Part shown: in pieces, positions 10,257 through 19,208 of the stretch
Numbering within the stretch: the stretch's first letter is position 1
Layout of the letters: each line of letters opens with the position of its first letter
From: Pseudokineococcus marinus
GTDB taxonomy: Bacteria; Actinomycetota; Actinomycetes; Actinomycetales; Quadrisphaeraceae
Assembly: GCF_037482405.1 (NCBI RefSeq)
Contig: NZ_JBBHZZ010000001.1
Location: forward strand, 558,001-622,000
Length of the DNA: 64,000 nt
Reading direction: 5' to 3'
Made by a program: the position numbers and the translations under genes
The notes under the pieces: model-generated
Seen by the model: the letters and a program-made list of their open reading frames with translations, nothing else
Databases searched by the model: none
Told to the model about the DNA's origin: nothing

Positions 10257-10425
10257 CCGCCCCCAGCCCAGTGAGACCCCCAGTCCTCACGGCCGNNNNN
10301 NNNNNNNNNNNNNNNNNNNNNNNNNNNNNNNNNNNNNNNNNNNNNNNNNNNNNNNNNNNNNNNNNNNNNNNNNNNNNNNNNNNNNNCCGCCCCCAGCCCG
10401 GTGAGCCCCCCGGTCATCACGGCCG
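10257..10425. other. Assembly gap (91 N, 10296-10386) flanked by duplicated contig ends
   Basis: Bases 10257-10295 and 10387-10425 are the same 39-base sequence with four differences. This is what two overlapping contig ends look like when they were scaffolded rather than merged. The duplicate lies inside the GGDEF gene. Confidence 0.9.
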
Positions 10426-10917
10426 CCCGCACGAGCGAGGGCCGCCGGTCCCACTGGGTGCTCACCGCGACCACGAGGGCGCAGCCCTGCGGCACGAGGA
10501 CGAGCAGGCCGCCCGCGACGAGTCCAGCGGCGACCGCCGCGGCCCCCAGGACCATCCGCGTCGTCGAGCGCCGGTCGAGGTCGGGGCCGCCGAGCAGGCG
10601 CTGGACGCCGTCGACGCGCAGCCCCATGGCGACGCACCAGGCAGCGACCTGCACCACGGGGTGCGGCACCTCGACACCCGCGGCGCGCACCGCGGCCATG
10701 ACGCCGAGGACCACCACGACGGTCGCGGTGAGCATGAGCAGCACCTGCACGGGCAGGGGCAGCCGGGTGAGCACGCCCGTCGGCCGCCCACCCGACGGGG
10801 GAGCTCCTGCCGCCGGGGTCATGCCGCGGGCATCGACGGCGCCGAGCGCCGCCTTGAGCCGCCGCACGGCCTCGCGGACGTCCGGTCACCGAGCAGGGCG
10901 CCGTCCGCCGGGCGAGC

Positions 10918-12381
10918 ATGGCGCCCGTGAGCGCGACGACCGGTGCCGAGCCCGAGCCCTACGACGTCCTCGTCATCGGCGGCGGACCCGCCGGCACCGC
11001 CGCCGCGCTGCGGGCGGCGGGGCTGGGCGCCCGGACGGCGCTCGTCGAGGCGCGGCGCACCGGGGGCACGTGCGTCAACACCGGCTGCGTGCCGACGCGC
11101 GTGCTCGCGAAGACGGCGCGCCTCGTGCGCGAGGTGCGCCAGGCCGGCGACTACGGCCTCGCGGTCACCGAGCAGCCCGTCGACTGGGGGCGGACGGTCG
11201 CGCGGGTGCGGGCGACGATCGAGCGGGTGCAGGAGGCCAAGGCCGAGCCGGAGAAGCTCGCCGCCGCCGGCGTCGACCTCGTCCTCGAGGGGCGGGCCCG
11301 CTTCACCGGCCCGCACGAGGTCGAGCTCGAGGGCTCGGGACGCCGGCTGCGGGCCCGGTCGGTCGTCGTCGCGGTCGGCGGGCGGTCGCGGCGCCTGCCG
11401 GTCCCGGGCGCGGAGCTCGCCGTCCTGCCCGAGGAGGTGCTCGACCTGCCCGCCGTGCCCCGGCGCCTCGCCGTCATCGGGGCGGGCAACACGGGCGCGC
11501 AGCTCGTCACGGTCTTCGACGCCCTCGGCAGCGAGGTCACGCTGCTGGAGGTGGCGCCGCGGATCCTCGCCCAGACCGACGCCGACGTCTCCGCGGCCGT
11601 CCACCGCGCCTTCGTCGAGCAGGGCGTGCGGGTGCGCACGGGCCTCGCGGGCGTCTCCTCCCTCGAGCGCGACGGCGACGGCGTGCGTCTCACCTGGACC
11701 GACGGCGAGCACGACGGCGGGGAGGAGCGCTCCGAGGTCTTCGACGCCGTGCTCATGAGCACCGGCTGGCCGGCCTCCCTCGACTGCCTCGGCCTCGAGG
11801 CCGCCGGCGTCGAGCACACCGGCCGCGGCATCCCCGTGGACGAGCACCTGCGGACCAACGTCGAGCACGTCTACGCCGTCGGCGACGCCAACCAGGAGTC
11901 GATGCTCGTGCAGGCGGCGCACCGCGAGGCCGAGGACGCCGCCGTCAACGCCGTCCTCGGGCCGCGCCGCAGCCGCCGCCACGAGCTGCTCCCCGCGGGC
12001 GGCTTCACCGACCCCGACTACGCCGACGTGGGCCTCACCGAGGCGCAGGCCCGCGAGCGCGACCCGGGCTGCGTCGTCGCGCTCGTGCCCTTCGCGCAGA
12101 TGGAGCGCCCCGTCATCGACGACCGCACCCGCGGCTTCCTCAAGCTCGTCGCCGACAGCCGGCGCGAGCAGCTGCTGGGGGCGCACGCCGTCGGCGAGAG
12201 CGCCGTCGAGGTGGTGCAGGCGGTGACGACGGCGATGGCCGCGGGCGTCGACGTCGCCACCCTCGCCCGGGTCGAGTACGCCTACCCGACGTACAGCGCC
12301 GTCATCGGGGCGGCCGCGCGCCACCTGCTCTCCTCCGCGCCGACGTCGTACGAGCACGCCGACCAGGGCGCCACCGGCTGA
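10918..12381 (+). CDS. Pyridine nucleotide-disulfide oxidoreductase (mercuric reductase-like flavoprotein)
   Basis: 487 residues. An FAD-binding GGGPAG (21-26) is followed by the redox-active disulfide GGTCVNTGCVPTR (Cys52 and Cys57), an NAD(P)-binding IGAGNTGAQL and a second FAD motif VYAVGDAN. The C-terminal interface domain has YAYPTYSAVIGAA in place of the His-Glu pair of lipoamide dehydrogenase, as in mercuric reductase-like enzymes. No N-terminal heavy-metal domain and no C-terminal Cys pair are present, so mercury reduction is unlikely; a soluble NAD(P)H-dependent disulfide or quinone reductase is more probable. No strong ribosome site precedes the ATG. Confidence 0.85.
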   Translation: MAPVSATTGAEPEPYDVLVIGGGPAGTAAALRAAGLGARTALVEARRTGGTCVNTGCVPTRVLAKTARLVREVRQAGDYGLAVTEQPVDWGRTVARVRATIERVQEAKAEPEKLAAAGVDLVLEGRARFTGPHEVELEGSGRRLRARSVVVAVGGRSRRLPVPGAELAVLPEEVLDLPAVPRRLAVIGAGNTGAQLVTVFDALGSEVTLLEVAPRILAQTDADVSAAVHRAFVEQGVRVRTGLAGVSSLERDGDGVRLTWTDGEHDGGEERSEVFDAVLMSTGWPASLDCLGLEAAGVEHTGRGIPVDEHLRTNVEHVYAVGDANQESMLVQAAHREAEDAAVNAVLGPRRSRRHELLPAGGFTDPDYADVGLTEAQARERDPGCVVALVPFAQMERPVIDDRTRGFLKLVADSRREQLLGAHAVGESAVEVVQAVTTAMAAGVDVATLARVEYAYPTYSAVIGAAARHLLSSAPTSYEHADQGATG

Positions 12382-12471
12382 CGCCCGGGGGCGGACCAGC
12401 GACGACTCGCCCTCCCGGGGGCCCGTCCGGCGAGCGCGCGAGGCGCCCCCGCCGTGCGGGAGGGTGGGGCC

Positions 12472-13821
12472 ATGAGCACCGCGCGCGTCGAGGGTCCCGC
12501 CTGGGTGCGGGACGCCGTCTTCTGGCACGTCTACCCCCTCGGCTTCGTGGGGGCGGAGAAGGAGGGCGACCCCCAGGGGCCCGTCGTCCACCGGCTGCCG
12601 CACCTCGTCGGCTGGCTCGACCACCTCCTCGCGCTCGGCGCCAACGGCCTCCTGCTCGGGCCCGTCTTCGCCTCGCAGACGCACGGGTACGACACCGTCG
12701 ACCACCGGCGCGTCGACCCCCGCCTCGGTGACGACGCCGACCTCGACGCGCTGCTCTCCGCGGCGCGGGAGAAGGGCGTGCGGGTCCTGCTCGACGGCGT
12801 CTTCAACCACGTGGGCCGCGACCACTGGGCCTTCCGGCAGGTCCTCGAGCAGGGTCCCTCGGCGTCGACGGCGTCGTGGTTCCGCCTGCGCTGGCCCGAG
12901 GGCGGGTGGCGGCCGGGCGTCGAGCCGGACTACGACGACTTCGAGGGCCACCACCACCTCGTCGCGCTCGACCACTCCTCGCCGGCGGTCGTCGACCACG
13001 TCGCCGAGGTCATGTCCCACTGGCTCGACCGCGGCGCGGACGGCTGGCGCCTCGACGCCGCGTACGCCGTCCCGACGGCGTTCTGGGCCCAGGTGGCCGA
13101 CCGGGTGCGCGAGCGCCACCCCGACGCGTACCTGCTCGGCGAGGTCATCCACGGCGACTACGCGGGCGTCGTCCGCGAGGGCCACCTCGACGCCGTCACG
13201 CAGTACGAGCTGTGGAAGGCGGTGTGGTCGAGCCTCGTCGAGGGCAACCTCTGGGAGCTCTCCCACGCCCTCGGCCGGCACGCCGAGTTCCTCGAGGCCT
13301 TCACGCCGCAGACCTTCGTCGGCAACCACGACGTCACGCGCATCGCCAGCCGCCTCGACGACGACCGCCACCTCGCGCACGCCCTCGTCGTCCTCCTCGG
13401 GGTGGGCGGGACGCCGTCGGTCTACTACGGCGACGAGCACGCCTACCGCGGCGTCAAGGAGGACCGCGAGGGCGGCGACGACGACGTCCGCCCGTCCTTC
13501 CCCGCTGCGCCCGAGGAGCTCTCGCCGGTCGGCCTGCCCGTCTTCCACCGCCACCAGGAGCTCGTCGCGCTGCGTCGGCGCCACCGCTGGCTCCACGCCG
13601 CGCGCCCGTCGGTGGTCTCGGTGGAGAACCGGCGCCTCGTCGTCGCCTCGGAGGACCCGTCCGGCGGTGGCGAGCGCCTGCTGCTGGCCCTGTCGCTGGA
13701 GGACGAGGAGGTGGCGCTCGAGGCCCCCGGCGCCCGCGAGGTCCTCGCCGGCGACGGCGCGCGGCTCGACGGCGACCGCGTCGTCCTGCCGCCGCACGGG
13801 TGGGCGGTGCTCGCGGGCTGA
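12472..13821 (+). CDS. GH13 alpha-amylase family protein
   Basis: 449 residues, compact GH13 enzyme. Conserved regions: I DGVFNHVG; II GADGWRLDAAYAV with nucleophile Asp195; III YLLGEVIHGD with acid/base Glu224; IV TFVGNHDVTR with Asp287. The C-terminal 100 residues form the usual beta domain. There is no secretion signal, so it acts on imported maltodextrin-type oligosaccharides. The ATG follows GGGAGGGTGGGG. The last 41 bases of coding sequence are repeated in inverted orientation beyond the stop (see the palindrome at 13781-13952). Confidence 0.85.
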   Translation: MSTARVEGPAWVRDAVFWHVYPLGFVGAEKEGDPQGPVVHRLPHLVGWLDHLLALGANGLLLGPVFASQTHGYDTVDHRRVDPRLGDDADLDALLSAAREKGVRVLLDGVFNHVGRDHWAFRQVLEQGPSASTASWFRLRWPEGGWRPGVEPDYDDFEGHHHLVALDHSSPAVVDHVAEVMSHWLDRGADGWRLDAAYAVPTAFWAQVADRVRERHPDAYLLGEVIHGDYAGVVREGHLDAVTQYELWKAVWSSLVEGNLWELSHALGRHAEFLEAFTPQTFVGNHDVTRIASRLDDDRHLAHALVVLLGVGGTPSVYYGDEHAYRGVKEDREGGDDDVRPSFPAAPEELSPVGLPVFHRHQELVALRRRHRWLHAARPSVVSVENRRLVVASEDPSGGGERLLLALSLEDEEVALEAPGAREVLAGDGARLDGDRVVLPPHGWAVLAG

Positions 13822-13952
13822 CGAGACCGCCGCCCCCGGAGGACCTGTTCGTCGGAGGTGACCGTGCACGGTCACCTCCGACGAACAGGTCCTCCGGGGG
13901 CGGCGGTCTCGTCAGCCCGCGAGCACCGCCCACCCGTGCGGCGGCAGGACGA
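13781..13952. repeat. Perfect 172-base palindrome next to a gap (fold-back)
   Basis: The 86 bases before the centre (between 13866 and 13867) are exactly repeated as reverse complement after it, including the last 41 bases of the upstream GH13 gene. The right arm ends at the first N. The inner part, GGAGGTGACCGTGC then GCACGGTCACCTCC, could be a real terminator hairpin. The extension into coding sequence points to a fold-back assembly artefact. Confidence 0.85.
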
Positions 13953-14037
13953 NNNNNNNNNNNNNNNNNNNNNNNNNNNNNNNNNNNNNNNNNNNNNNNN
14001 NNNNNNNNNNNNNNNNNNNNNNNNNNNNNNNNNNNNN
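13953..14037. other. Assembly gap (85 N)
   Basis: Run of N after the fold-back palindrome and just before the end of the alpha/beta hydrolase gene. Nothing can be said of its content. Confidence 0.99.
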
Positions 14038-14042
14038 CTGGG

Positions 14043-15101
14043 TCAGCGCGCCGCGGCGCGCACCTCGTCCAGGACGAGGTCGACGAGCTCCGGCGGGGCG
14101 TCGTAGGCGACGCCGTGCGCCCCGGGGACGACGGCGCAGCGCCCGTCCGGCACCGAGGAGGCCACGTCCTCGCACCACCCGGCCCGGCACACCGGGTCCC
14201 GGTCGCCGCGGACGACGAGCAGCGGCACCTCGAGCCGGTCGTCGAGCTCCTGCCGGGCCCGCTGCAGCGCGCGGCGCATGAGGGCGACCATCTGGCCCGG
14301 ACCGGCCCGCACGTAGTCCAGGGCAGCGACGACCCACAGGCCGGGGCTCTCCCGCAGGGCGTCCTGCGCCAGCCGTCCGGCGAGCTCGCGCACGCGGGGG
14401 CGCTCCGGGTCGCCCGTGGGGGCGACGGCGACGAGCCGCAGCACGAGGTCGGGGGCGCGCAGCGCGACCTCGCCCGCCACCTGCGCGCCGAGCGAGTGGC
14501 CCACGAGCACCGCCGGGCCGACGTCGTGGGCCCGCATCCACGCGGCGACGGCGTCGCCGAGCTGCTCGACGTCGAGCATCCCGAACCGCGGCTGCGGGCT
14601 GCGGCCGTAGCCGGGCAGGTCCGGCGCGAGCGCGCGCGTCGAGCGCCCGAGCCCGCGCACGAGGCCCTCCATCGAGCGCGAGGACATGCCGAGGCCGTGC
14701 ACGAGCACCACGGGGGGCAGGGACCCGGCCGACGTCCCGCCCGACGACGGCAGCGGGGGGACGTCGGTGCCCGACCCGGCGCCCGCCGTCGGCGACACCT
14801 CGCGGTGGGTCATCCGCGCGACGACGTCCCCGCCGGAGGGGCGCCGGACGACGACGAGGTAGGACGCCGCCAGCGACGCCAGCGGCAGCGCGACGGCGGC
14901 CGCCCGTCGCACGAGCGCCCGTCGCCGCTCGTGACGGGTGAGGGGGAGCCGGACGGGCCGACCGCCCGGGAGGACGACCGTGCCGGGCAGGCGGGCGGCG
15001 TCGGGCAGGGGCAGGCGCACCAGCGCCGACCTCACCTCCCGCACGGCCCGCGCCAGCGCCCGCCGCTGCGCGCGGGCGGCGGAGGGCTCCAGCGGGTCCA
15101 T
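14043..15101 (-). CDS. Alpha/beta hydrolase fold protein
   Basis: 352 residues. The N-terminal 90 residues are basic with one membrane helix near 68-85 (RRAAAVALPLASLAASYLVV). The hydrolase domain has the oxyanion HG (VLVHGLGMSS), nucleophile elbow GHSLGA, acid in VRGDRDPVC and catalytic His in PGAHGV. A membrane-tethered serine hydrolase or esterase; the substrate cannot be told. The stop lies close to the preceding N gap but the coding region looks complete. Confidence 0.82.
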   Translation of the reverse strand: MDPLEPSAARAQRRALARAVREVRSALVRLPLPDAARLPGTVVLPGGRPVRLPLTRHERRRALVRRAAAVALPLASLAASYLVVVRRPSGGDVVARMTHREVSPTAGAGSGTDVPPLPSSGGTSAGSLPPVVLVHGLGMSSRSMEGLVRGLGRSTRALAPDLPGYGRSPQPRFGMLDVEQLGDAVAAWMRAHDVGPAVLVGHSLGAQVAGEVALRAPDLVLRLVAVAPTGDPERPRVRELAGRLAQDALRESPGLWVVAALDYVRAGPGQMVALMRRALQRARQELDDRLEVPLLVVRGDRDPVCRAGWCEDVASSVPDGRCAVVPGAHGVAYDAPPELVDLVLDEVRAAAR

Positions 15102-15228
15102 CGCCCCAGCATCCCGGTCCGTCGCGCGGGCGACCGCACCGGCACCCGGTCGACCACCCCGGTCGCCGGCCGGTCCCCGGCCGGGACGGCGCGCTCAAGC
15201 CGCCGCGCCCTCCTGCCGAGGAGCACCC

Positions 15229-17916
15229 ATGGGCACCGTGGAGACCACCGCGGCGAGCGACGGGGCGGCGACCCGCGCCGTCGCTCGGCCCTCCACCCTC
15301 GTGCTCCTCCTCGCGGCGCTCGTCGCCGCGTCCGTCCTCGGCCGCCTGACCCGCCCCGCGGACAGCGAGCTCTCGCTCGTCTGGCCCGCGGCGGGCGTGG
15401 CCGTCGTCGCCCTCGCCGTCCTGCGCGGCACGCGCTGCTACCTCCCCGGCGCCGTCGTCGTCGCGGGCGTCGTCGGCGTCGTCATCGCCGCCACCGGCAT
15501 GCGCGTCGACCTGTCGCTCGTCCTCGGCGTGCTCAACGCCGCCCAGGCGCTCGCCGTCGTCGAGGTCTACGCGCGGCGGCCCGGGGGCGACGGCGCCACC
15601 GGCCTCCGCAGGACCCGGGACCTCTGGTGGTTCGCGGCGGCCGCGGCCCTCGCGGCCGGGGCCGCCGGGGCGCTGCTGGCCCTGGCCGCCGTGGTGCTGG
15701 GCGCCACCGGCGACGTGGCCGGCGCCGCGACCACCGCGGCCCAGTACTGGGTGCGCCACCTCGTCAGCCTGGTCGTCGTCGTGCCGCTCGCCCTGCGCCT
15801 GCTGGCCCGCCCCCGGCCGCGGGAGCACACCGCCGCCGGACGGCGTGAGCGCGCCCTCATGGTCCTGGCCTTCGCGGCCAGCTACGCCGACGTCTTCTGG
15901 TTCGCCACGGGCGACCTGCTCCCCTTCGCCCTGCTGCCCGTGAGCGTGTGGCACGCCCTGCGCCGCTCGACCACGGCCGTCGCCGGCCACGTCATCGTCT
16001 CCGCCGCGGTGGTGATCGCCGCGACGCTCCTGCGCTCGGGCCCCTTCGGCGACCTGCCGACGCCCGAGGCCGTCGTCCAGGCGCAGTGCTTCATCGCCGT
16101 CGTGGCGCTGCTGAGCCTCGTCCTCGCCCTCCACCGCGACGAGCGCGAGGACGCCCTCGCCGCGCACCGCCGCGAGCACGCCCTGCTCGAGGCGGTCTTC
16201 GCGGCCACCGGCACGGGCCTCGACGTCTACGACGCGGCGGGCCGGGCGGTCCGCCGCAACCCGGCCTCCGAGGCCCTCGTCGGTCCGGTCCCGGGACCGC
16301 TCGCCACCTGGTCGGAGCTCTTCCGCTTCTCCCGCCCCGACGGCAGCCCCCTGGACGCCGCTGAGCTCCCGGTCGCGCGGGCGCTCGCCGGGGAGAGCGT
16401 CGACGGCGTCGACGTGCGGGTCCAGCGCCCCGGTCGGGAGCCGGCGGTGCTGTCCGTGGCCGCGCGCCCCCTGCCGCCGGACGCCGACGGCGCGCCCACG
16501 GGCGCCGTCGCCGCGTACGTCGACGTGTCGGCCGCGCGCGAGGCCGCCGCCGAGCTCGCCCGTGCCCGCGACCTCCTGGCCGGCGTCCTCGACGGCGCGA
16601 CGGAGCAGTCGATCATCGGCGCCGACGCCGCCGGGCTCGTCACCGTCGTCAACGCGGGCGCCGAGCGGATGCTCGGGTGCGGGCGCGACCAGCTGCTCGG
16701 GCGCGCCCTCGTCGAGCTGCACGACGCCGACGAGCTCGCCCGGCGCACCCGGGCCCTCGCGCTGCCCGACGACGCGGCGCCGCTCGAGGCGCTCGTGTCC
16801 GTGGCCCGGAGCCGGCGGCACGAGACGCGGCGCTGGACCTACCGCCGCGCCGACGCCTCGACCCTGCAGGTCCAGCTCACGACCACCGCCGTGCGCGACG
16901 ACGCCGGCACGCCCACGGGGTTCATCTGCGTGGCCACCGACGTCACGGGGCGCCTGGAGGCCGAGCGCCGGCTCGCCGACTCCGAGCAGCTGTTCCGCCT
17001 CGGGTTCGAGGTCGCGCCCTCCGCGATGCTCCTCGCGTCCCTCGACCCCGCCGCGCCGGGCCGCCTCCTGCGGGTCAACCGCTCGGCGTGCGCGCTGACC
17101 GGCCGCCACGAGGAGGACCTCCTCGGCCGCGACCTCCTCGACCTCCTGCACCCCGACGACCGGGACGGCCCGCTCCGCGACCTCCTCGCCGGCGCGGACG
17201 AGCGCGTGCGGTGCGAGCGGCGGGTGCTGCGCGCCGACGGCACGAGCCGCTGGGGGTCGGTGTCGGCCGCCGTCGTGCGCCCCGCGGCGGGCGACCCGTA
17301 CGTGGTCTGCCTCGTCGAGGACGTCACGGCGCAGCGCGAGGCCGAGGAGCGGCTCTCCCACCAGGCGCGGCACGACGCGCTCACGGGCCTGCCCAACCGC
17401 CTGCTGCTGCGCGAGCGGCTCGAGGCCGTCGCGGGCGGCGGGGCGCGCGCGCTCGGCCTGCTCTACCTCGACCTCGACGGGTTTAAGGCCGTCAACGACG
17501 CCCACGGGCACCCCGCCGGCGACGAGCTGCTCCAGCACGTGGCCCGCCGGCTGCGCGGCTGCCTGGGCCCGGAGGACGTGGTGGCGCGGCTCGGCGGCGA
17601 CGAGTTCGCCGCCCTCTGCTCCGCCGCCGGGCCGGCGCGCGACCTCGAGGACCTCGCCCGGCGCGTCGTCCAGGAGCTGGCGCGGCCCGTGCACCTCGAG
17701 GGCGCCGGCGTCCAGGTCGTCGTCGGCGCCAGCGTCGGCGTCCGCCCCGCCGGGGACGGCGCGAGCGCCGACGACCTGCTCCGCGACGCCGACGCCGCCA
17801 TGTACGACGCCAAGCGCGCCGGGAAGGGGCGCGCCAGCGTGCGCGCCGGTCGCACCGGCGACGCCGCCCGGCCACCCGCACCGCGCGGCGGCGCCGACGC
17901 GCTGCTCCCGCACTGA
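15229..17916 (+). CDS. MASE1-PAS-PAS-PAS-GGDEF diguanylate cyclase
   Basis: 895 residues. Residues 20-310 form an eight-helix MASE1-type membrane sensor (early motif LSLVWPAAGVAVVAL). Three PAS domains follow at about 318-440, 445-570 and 580-705. The last has the PAC ending VVCLVEDVTAQREAEERL. The GGDEF domain covers 715-875: HDALTGLPNRLLLRERL, LYLDLDGFKAVNDAHGHPAG, ARLGGDEFAALC, DADAAMYDAKRAGKGR. The intact GGDEF predicts c-di-GMP synthesis. GAGGAG precedes the ATG. No I-site RxxD is obvious four residues upstream of GGDEF (VVARLGGDEF). Confidence 0.92.
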   Translation: MGTVETTAASDGAATRAVARPSTLVLLLAALVAASVLGRLTRPADSELSLVWPAAGVAVVALAVLRGTRCYLPGAVVVAGVVGVVIAATGMRVDLSLVLGVLNAAQALAVVEVYARRPGGDGATGLRRTRDLWWFAAAAALAAGAAGALLALAAVVLGATGDVAGAATTAAQYWVRHLVSLVVVVPLALRLLARPRPREHTAAGRRERALMVLAFAASYADVFWFATGDLLPFALLPVSVWHALRRSTTAVAGHVIVSAAVVIAATLLRSGPFGDLPTPEAVVQAQCFIAVVALLSLVLALHRDEREDALAAHRREHALLEAVFAATGTGLDVYDAAGRAVRRNPASEALVGPVPGPLATWSELFRFSRPDGSPLDAAELPVARALAGESVDGVDVRVQRPGREPAVLSVAARPLPPDADGAPTGAVAAYVDVSAAREAAAELARARDLLAGVLDGATEQSIIGADAAGLVTVVNAGAERMLGCGRDQLLGRALVELHDADELARRTRALALPDDAAPLEALVSVARSRRHETRRWTYRRADASTLQVQLTTTAVRDDAGTPTGFICVATDVTGRLEAERRLADSEQLFRLGFEVAPSAMLLASLDPAAPGRLLRVNRSACALTGRHEEDLLGRDLLDLLHPDDRDGPLRDLLAGADERVRCERRVLRADGTSRWGSVSAAVVRPAAGDPYVVCLVEDVTAQREAEERLSHQARHDALTGLPNRLLLRERLEAVAGGGARALGLLYLDLDGFKAVNDAHGHPAGDELLQHVARRLRGCLGPEDVVARLGGDEFAALCSAAGPARDLEDLARRVVQELARPVHLEGAGVQVVVGASVGVRPAGDGASADDLLRDADAAMYDAKRAGKGRASVRAGRTGDAARPPAPRGGADALLPH

Positions 17917-17944
17917 GCCCGGCCCGGGCCACGGGCCCGCCGGG

Positions 17945-18020
17945 CGGGCGCGGACCTCGAGGGCCGGCGCGCCGTCACCGCCGCACGGGCGCGGACCCCG
18001 GGGGCCGGCACGCCGTCCCG
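17945..18020. repeat. Imperfect direct repeat, 36 and 35 bases
   Basis: Two adjacent copies of CGGGCGCGGACC followed by a GGGCCGGC core and a CGCCGTC end (17945-17980 and 17986-18020). They lie between the convergent ends of two diguanylate cyclase genes. No coding function is seen. Confidence 0.75.
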
Positions 18021-18091
18021 CGGCCCGCGAGGTCCGCGGGCAGGGGCAGGGGCGGCGTCCGGGGTCGGCGGCGAGGCCGCCCGGGGGGATA

Positions 18092-18140
18092 TCGGCGCGG
18101 GTGTCGGCGCGGGTGGTCGGCGCGGGTGGTCGGCGGGCGG
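18092..18140. repeat. Short tandem repeat TCGGCGCGGGTGG, about 3.7 copies
   Basis: Units at 18092-18103, 18104-18116 and 18117-18129, and a degenerate fourth from 18130. The repeat lies just beyond the stop of the minus-strand GGDEF gene. A length-variable intergenic satellite is likely. Confidence 0.8.
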
Positions 18141-18144
18141 GGCG

Positions 18145-19083
18145 TCAGCGCGGGTCCGGCACCCGACGGCGCTCCCGGCGCCGGCTCTTGATGCCGTACA
18201 TGTGGCGGTCCGCCGCGGCGAGCAGCCGCTCGGGGTCGTCGCCGGGCGCGCCGAGCGCCGCGCCGACGCTCGCCCCGAGGAGCACGCAGCCGTGCGCCGT
18301 CTCGAAGGGGCGGGCGAGCGCGGCGTCGACGGCCTCGCGCAGCGCGGACAGCCGCCCCGCGCCCCCGCGCCGCAGGAGGACGACGAACTCGTCGCCGCCG
18401 AGGCGCGCGACGACGTCGTCGGCGTCGGTGACGGCGCGCAGCCGCGCGGCCACCTCGACGAGCAGCTGGTCGCCGACGTCGTGGCCGTGGGTGTCGTTGG
18501 CCGCCTTGAAGCGGTCGAGGTCGCAGAAGAGGACGCCGGTGCCCACGGCTCCGGACCGCAGCTCGGCGGCGAGCGCCGCGAGCAGCGCCGTCCGGTTCCG
18601 CAGACCCGTCAGCGGGTCGCTCGCCGCCGCCTCGCGCAGGCGCGCCTCCTCGCGGCGCTGCTCCGTGACGTCGACGCCGACGCAGGCCACGCCCGTCGCC
18701 CGGCCCTGCTCGTCGCGGAGGACGCTCGTCAGCAGCGACACGCGGCGCACGCCGCCCCACCGGTCGAGCCAGTCGCCCTCCTGGGCGTCCGCGACCCCGG
18801 TGCGGACGGCGTCCTCGACGAACTCCCGGGCGAGCGCCGCCTCGTGCGGCACGGCGAGCACCTCGTAGAAGCTGCGGCCGAGGACCTCCTCGGCCCGCCA
18901 GCCGGTCGAGCGCTCGAGCGCGGGGTTGAACAGGAGGATGCGCCCGTCACCGGCGATGACGCAGACGAGCGCGGGCGTGCTCGCCACGAGCGCCTGCTCG
19001 AGCGCGTGCGCGCCCGCCGCCGTCGTCACCGGCCGCGGCCCGGCGCGGTGCCCGGACGGCGACGCTGCTGCCCCCGCGTCCAT
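18145..19083 (-). CDS. PAS-GGDEF diguanylate cyclase
   Basis: 312 residues, soluble. The PAS domain (about 28-145) has ALVCVIAGDGRILLFNPALE and GVACVGVDVTEQRREEARL. The GGDEF domain (150-305) has DPLTGLRNRTALLAAL, LFCDLDRFKAANDTHGHDVG, ARLGGDEFVVLL and ADRHMYGIKSR. Motifs are intact, so it is probably an active cytoplasmic cyclase. The start at ATG 19081-19083 is supported by GAGGAGACGGGC directly upstream; the frame is open further but without a ribosome site. Confidence 0.9.
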   Translation of the reverse strand: MDAGAAASPSGHRAGPRPVTTAAGAHALEQALVASTPALVCVIAGDGRILLFNPALERSTGWRAEEVLGRSFYEVLAVPHEAALAREFVEDAVRTGVADAQEGDWLDRWGGVRRVSLLTSVLRDEQGRATGVACVGVDVTEQRREEARLREAAASDPLTGLRNRTALLAALAAELRSGAVGTGVLFCDLDRFKAANDTHGHDVGDQLLVEVAARLRAVTDADDVVARLGGDEFVVLLRRGGAGRLSALREAVDAALARPFETAHGCVLLGASVGAALGAPGDDPERLLAAADRHMYGIKSRRRERRRVPDPR

Positions 19084-19208
19084 GCCCGTCTCCTCGGCAC
19101 CCGACGACCTCGGCGGTACCACAGGACGGGCGCGTCACCGCCCCGGGTGCGCCCGTCCGGGGAGGGGCGGGGCCGCGCGGGGCCCGCGGCGCACGGCATG
19201 ATCGCCCG

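Noticed and set aside
10918..12381. Annotation as true mercuric reductase
   Set aside because: The redox pair and Tyr-type C-terminus fit the family, but the C-terminal vicinal Cys pair and a mer operon are missing.
13912..17913. Minus-strand open frame of about 1333 codons over the MASE1-GGDEF gene and the hydrolase
   Set aside because: It runs through a gap and is antisense to genes with clear domains. Its translation is repetitive Gly/Ala/Arg/Glu without any motif.
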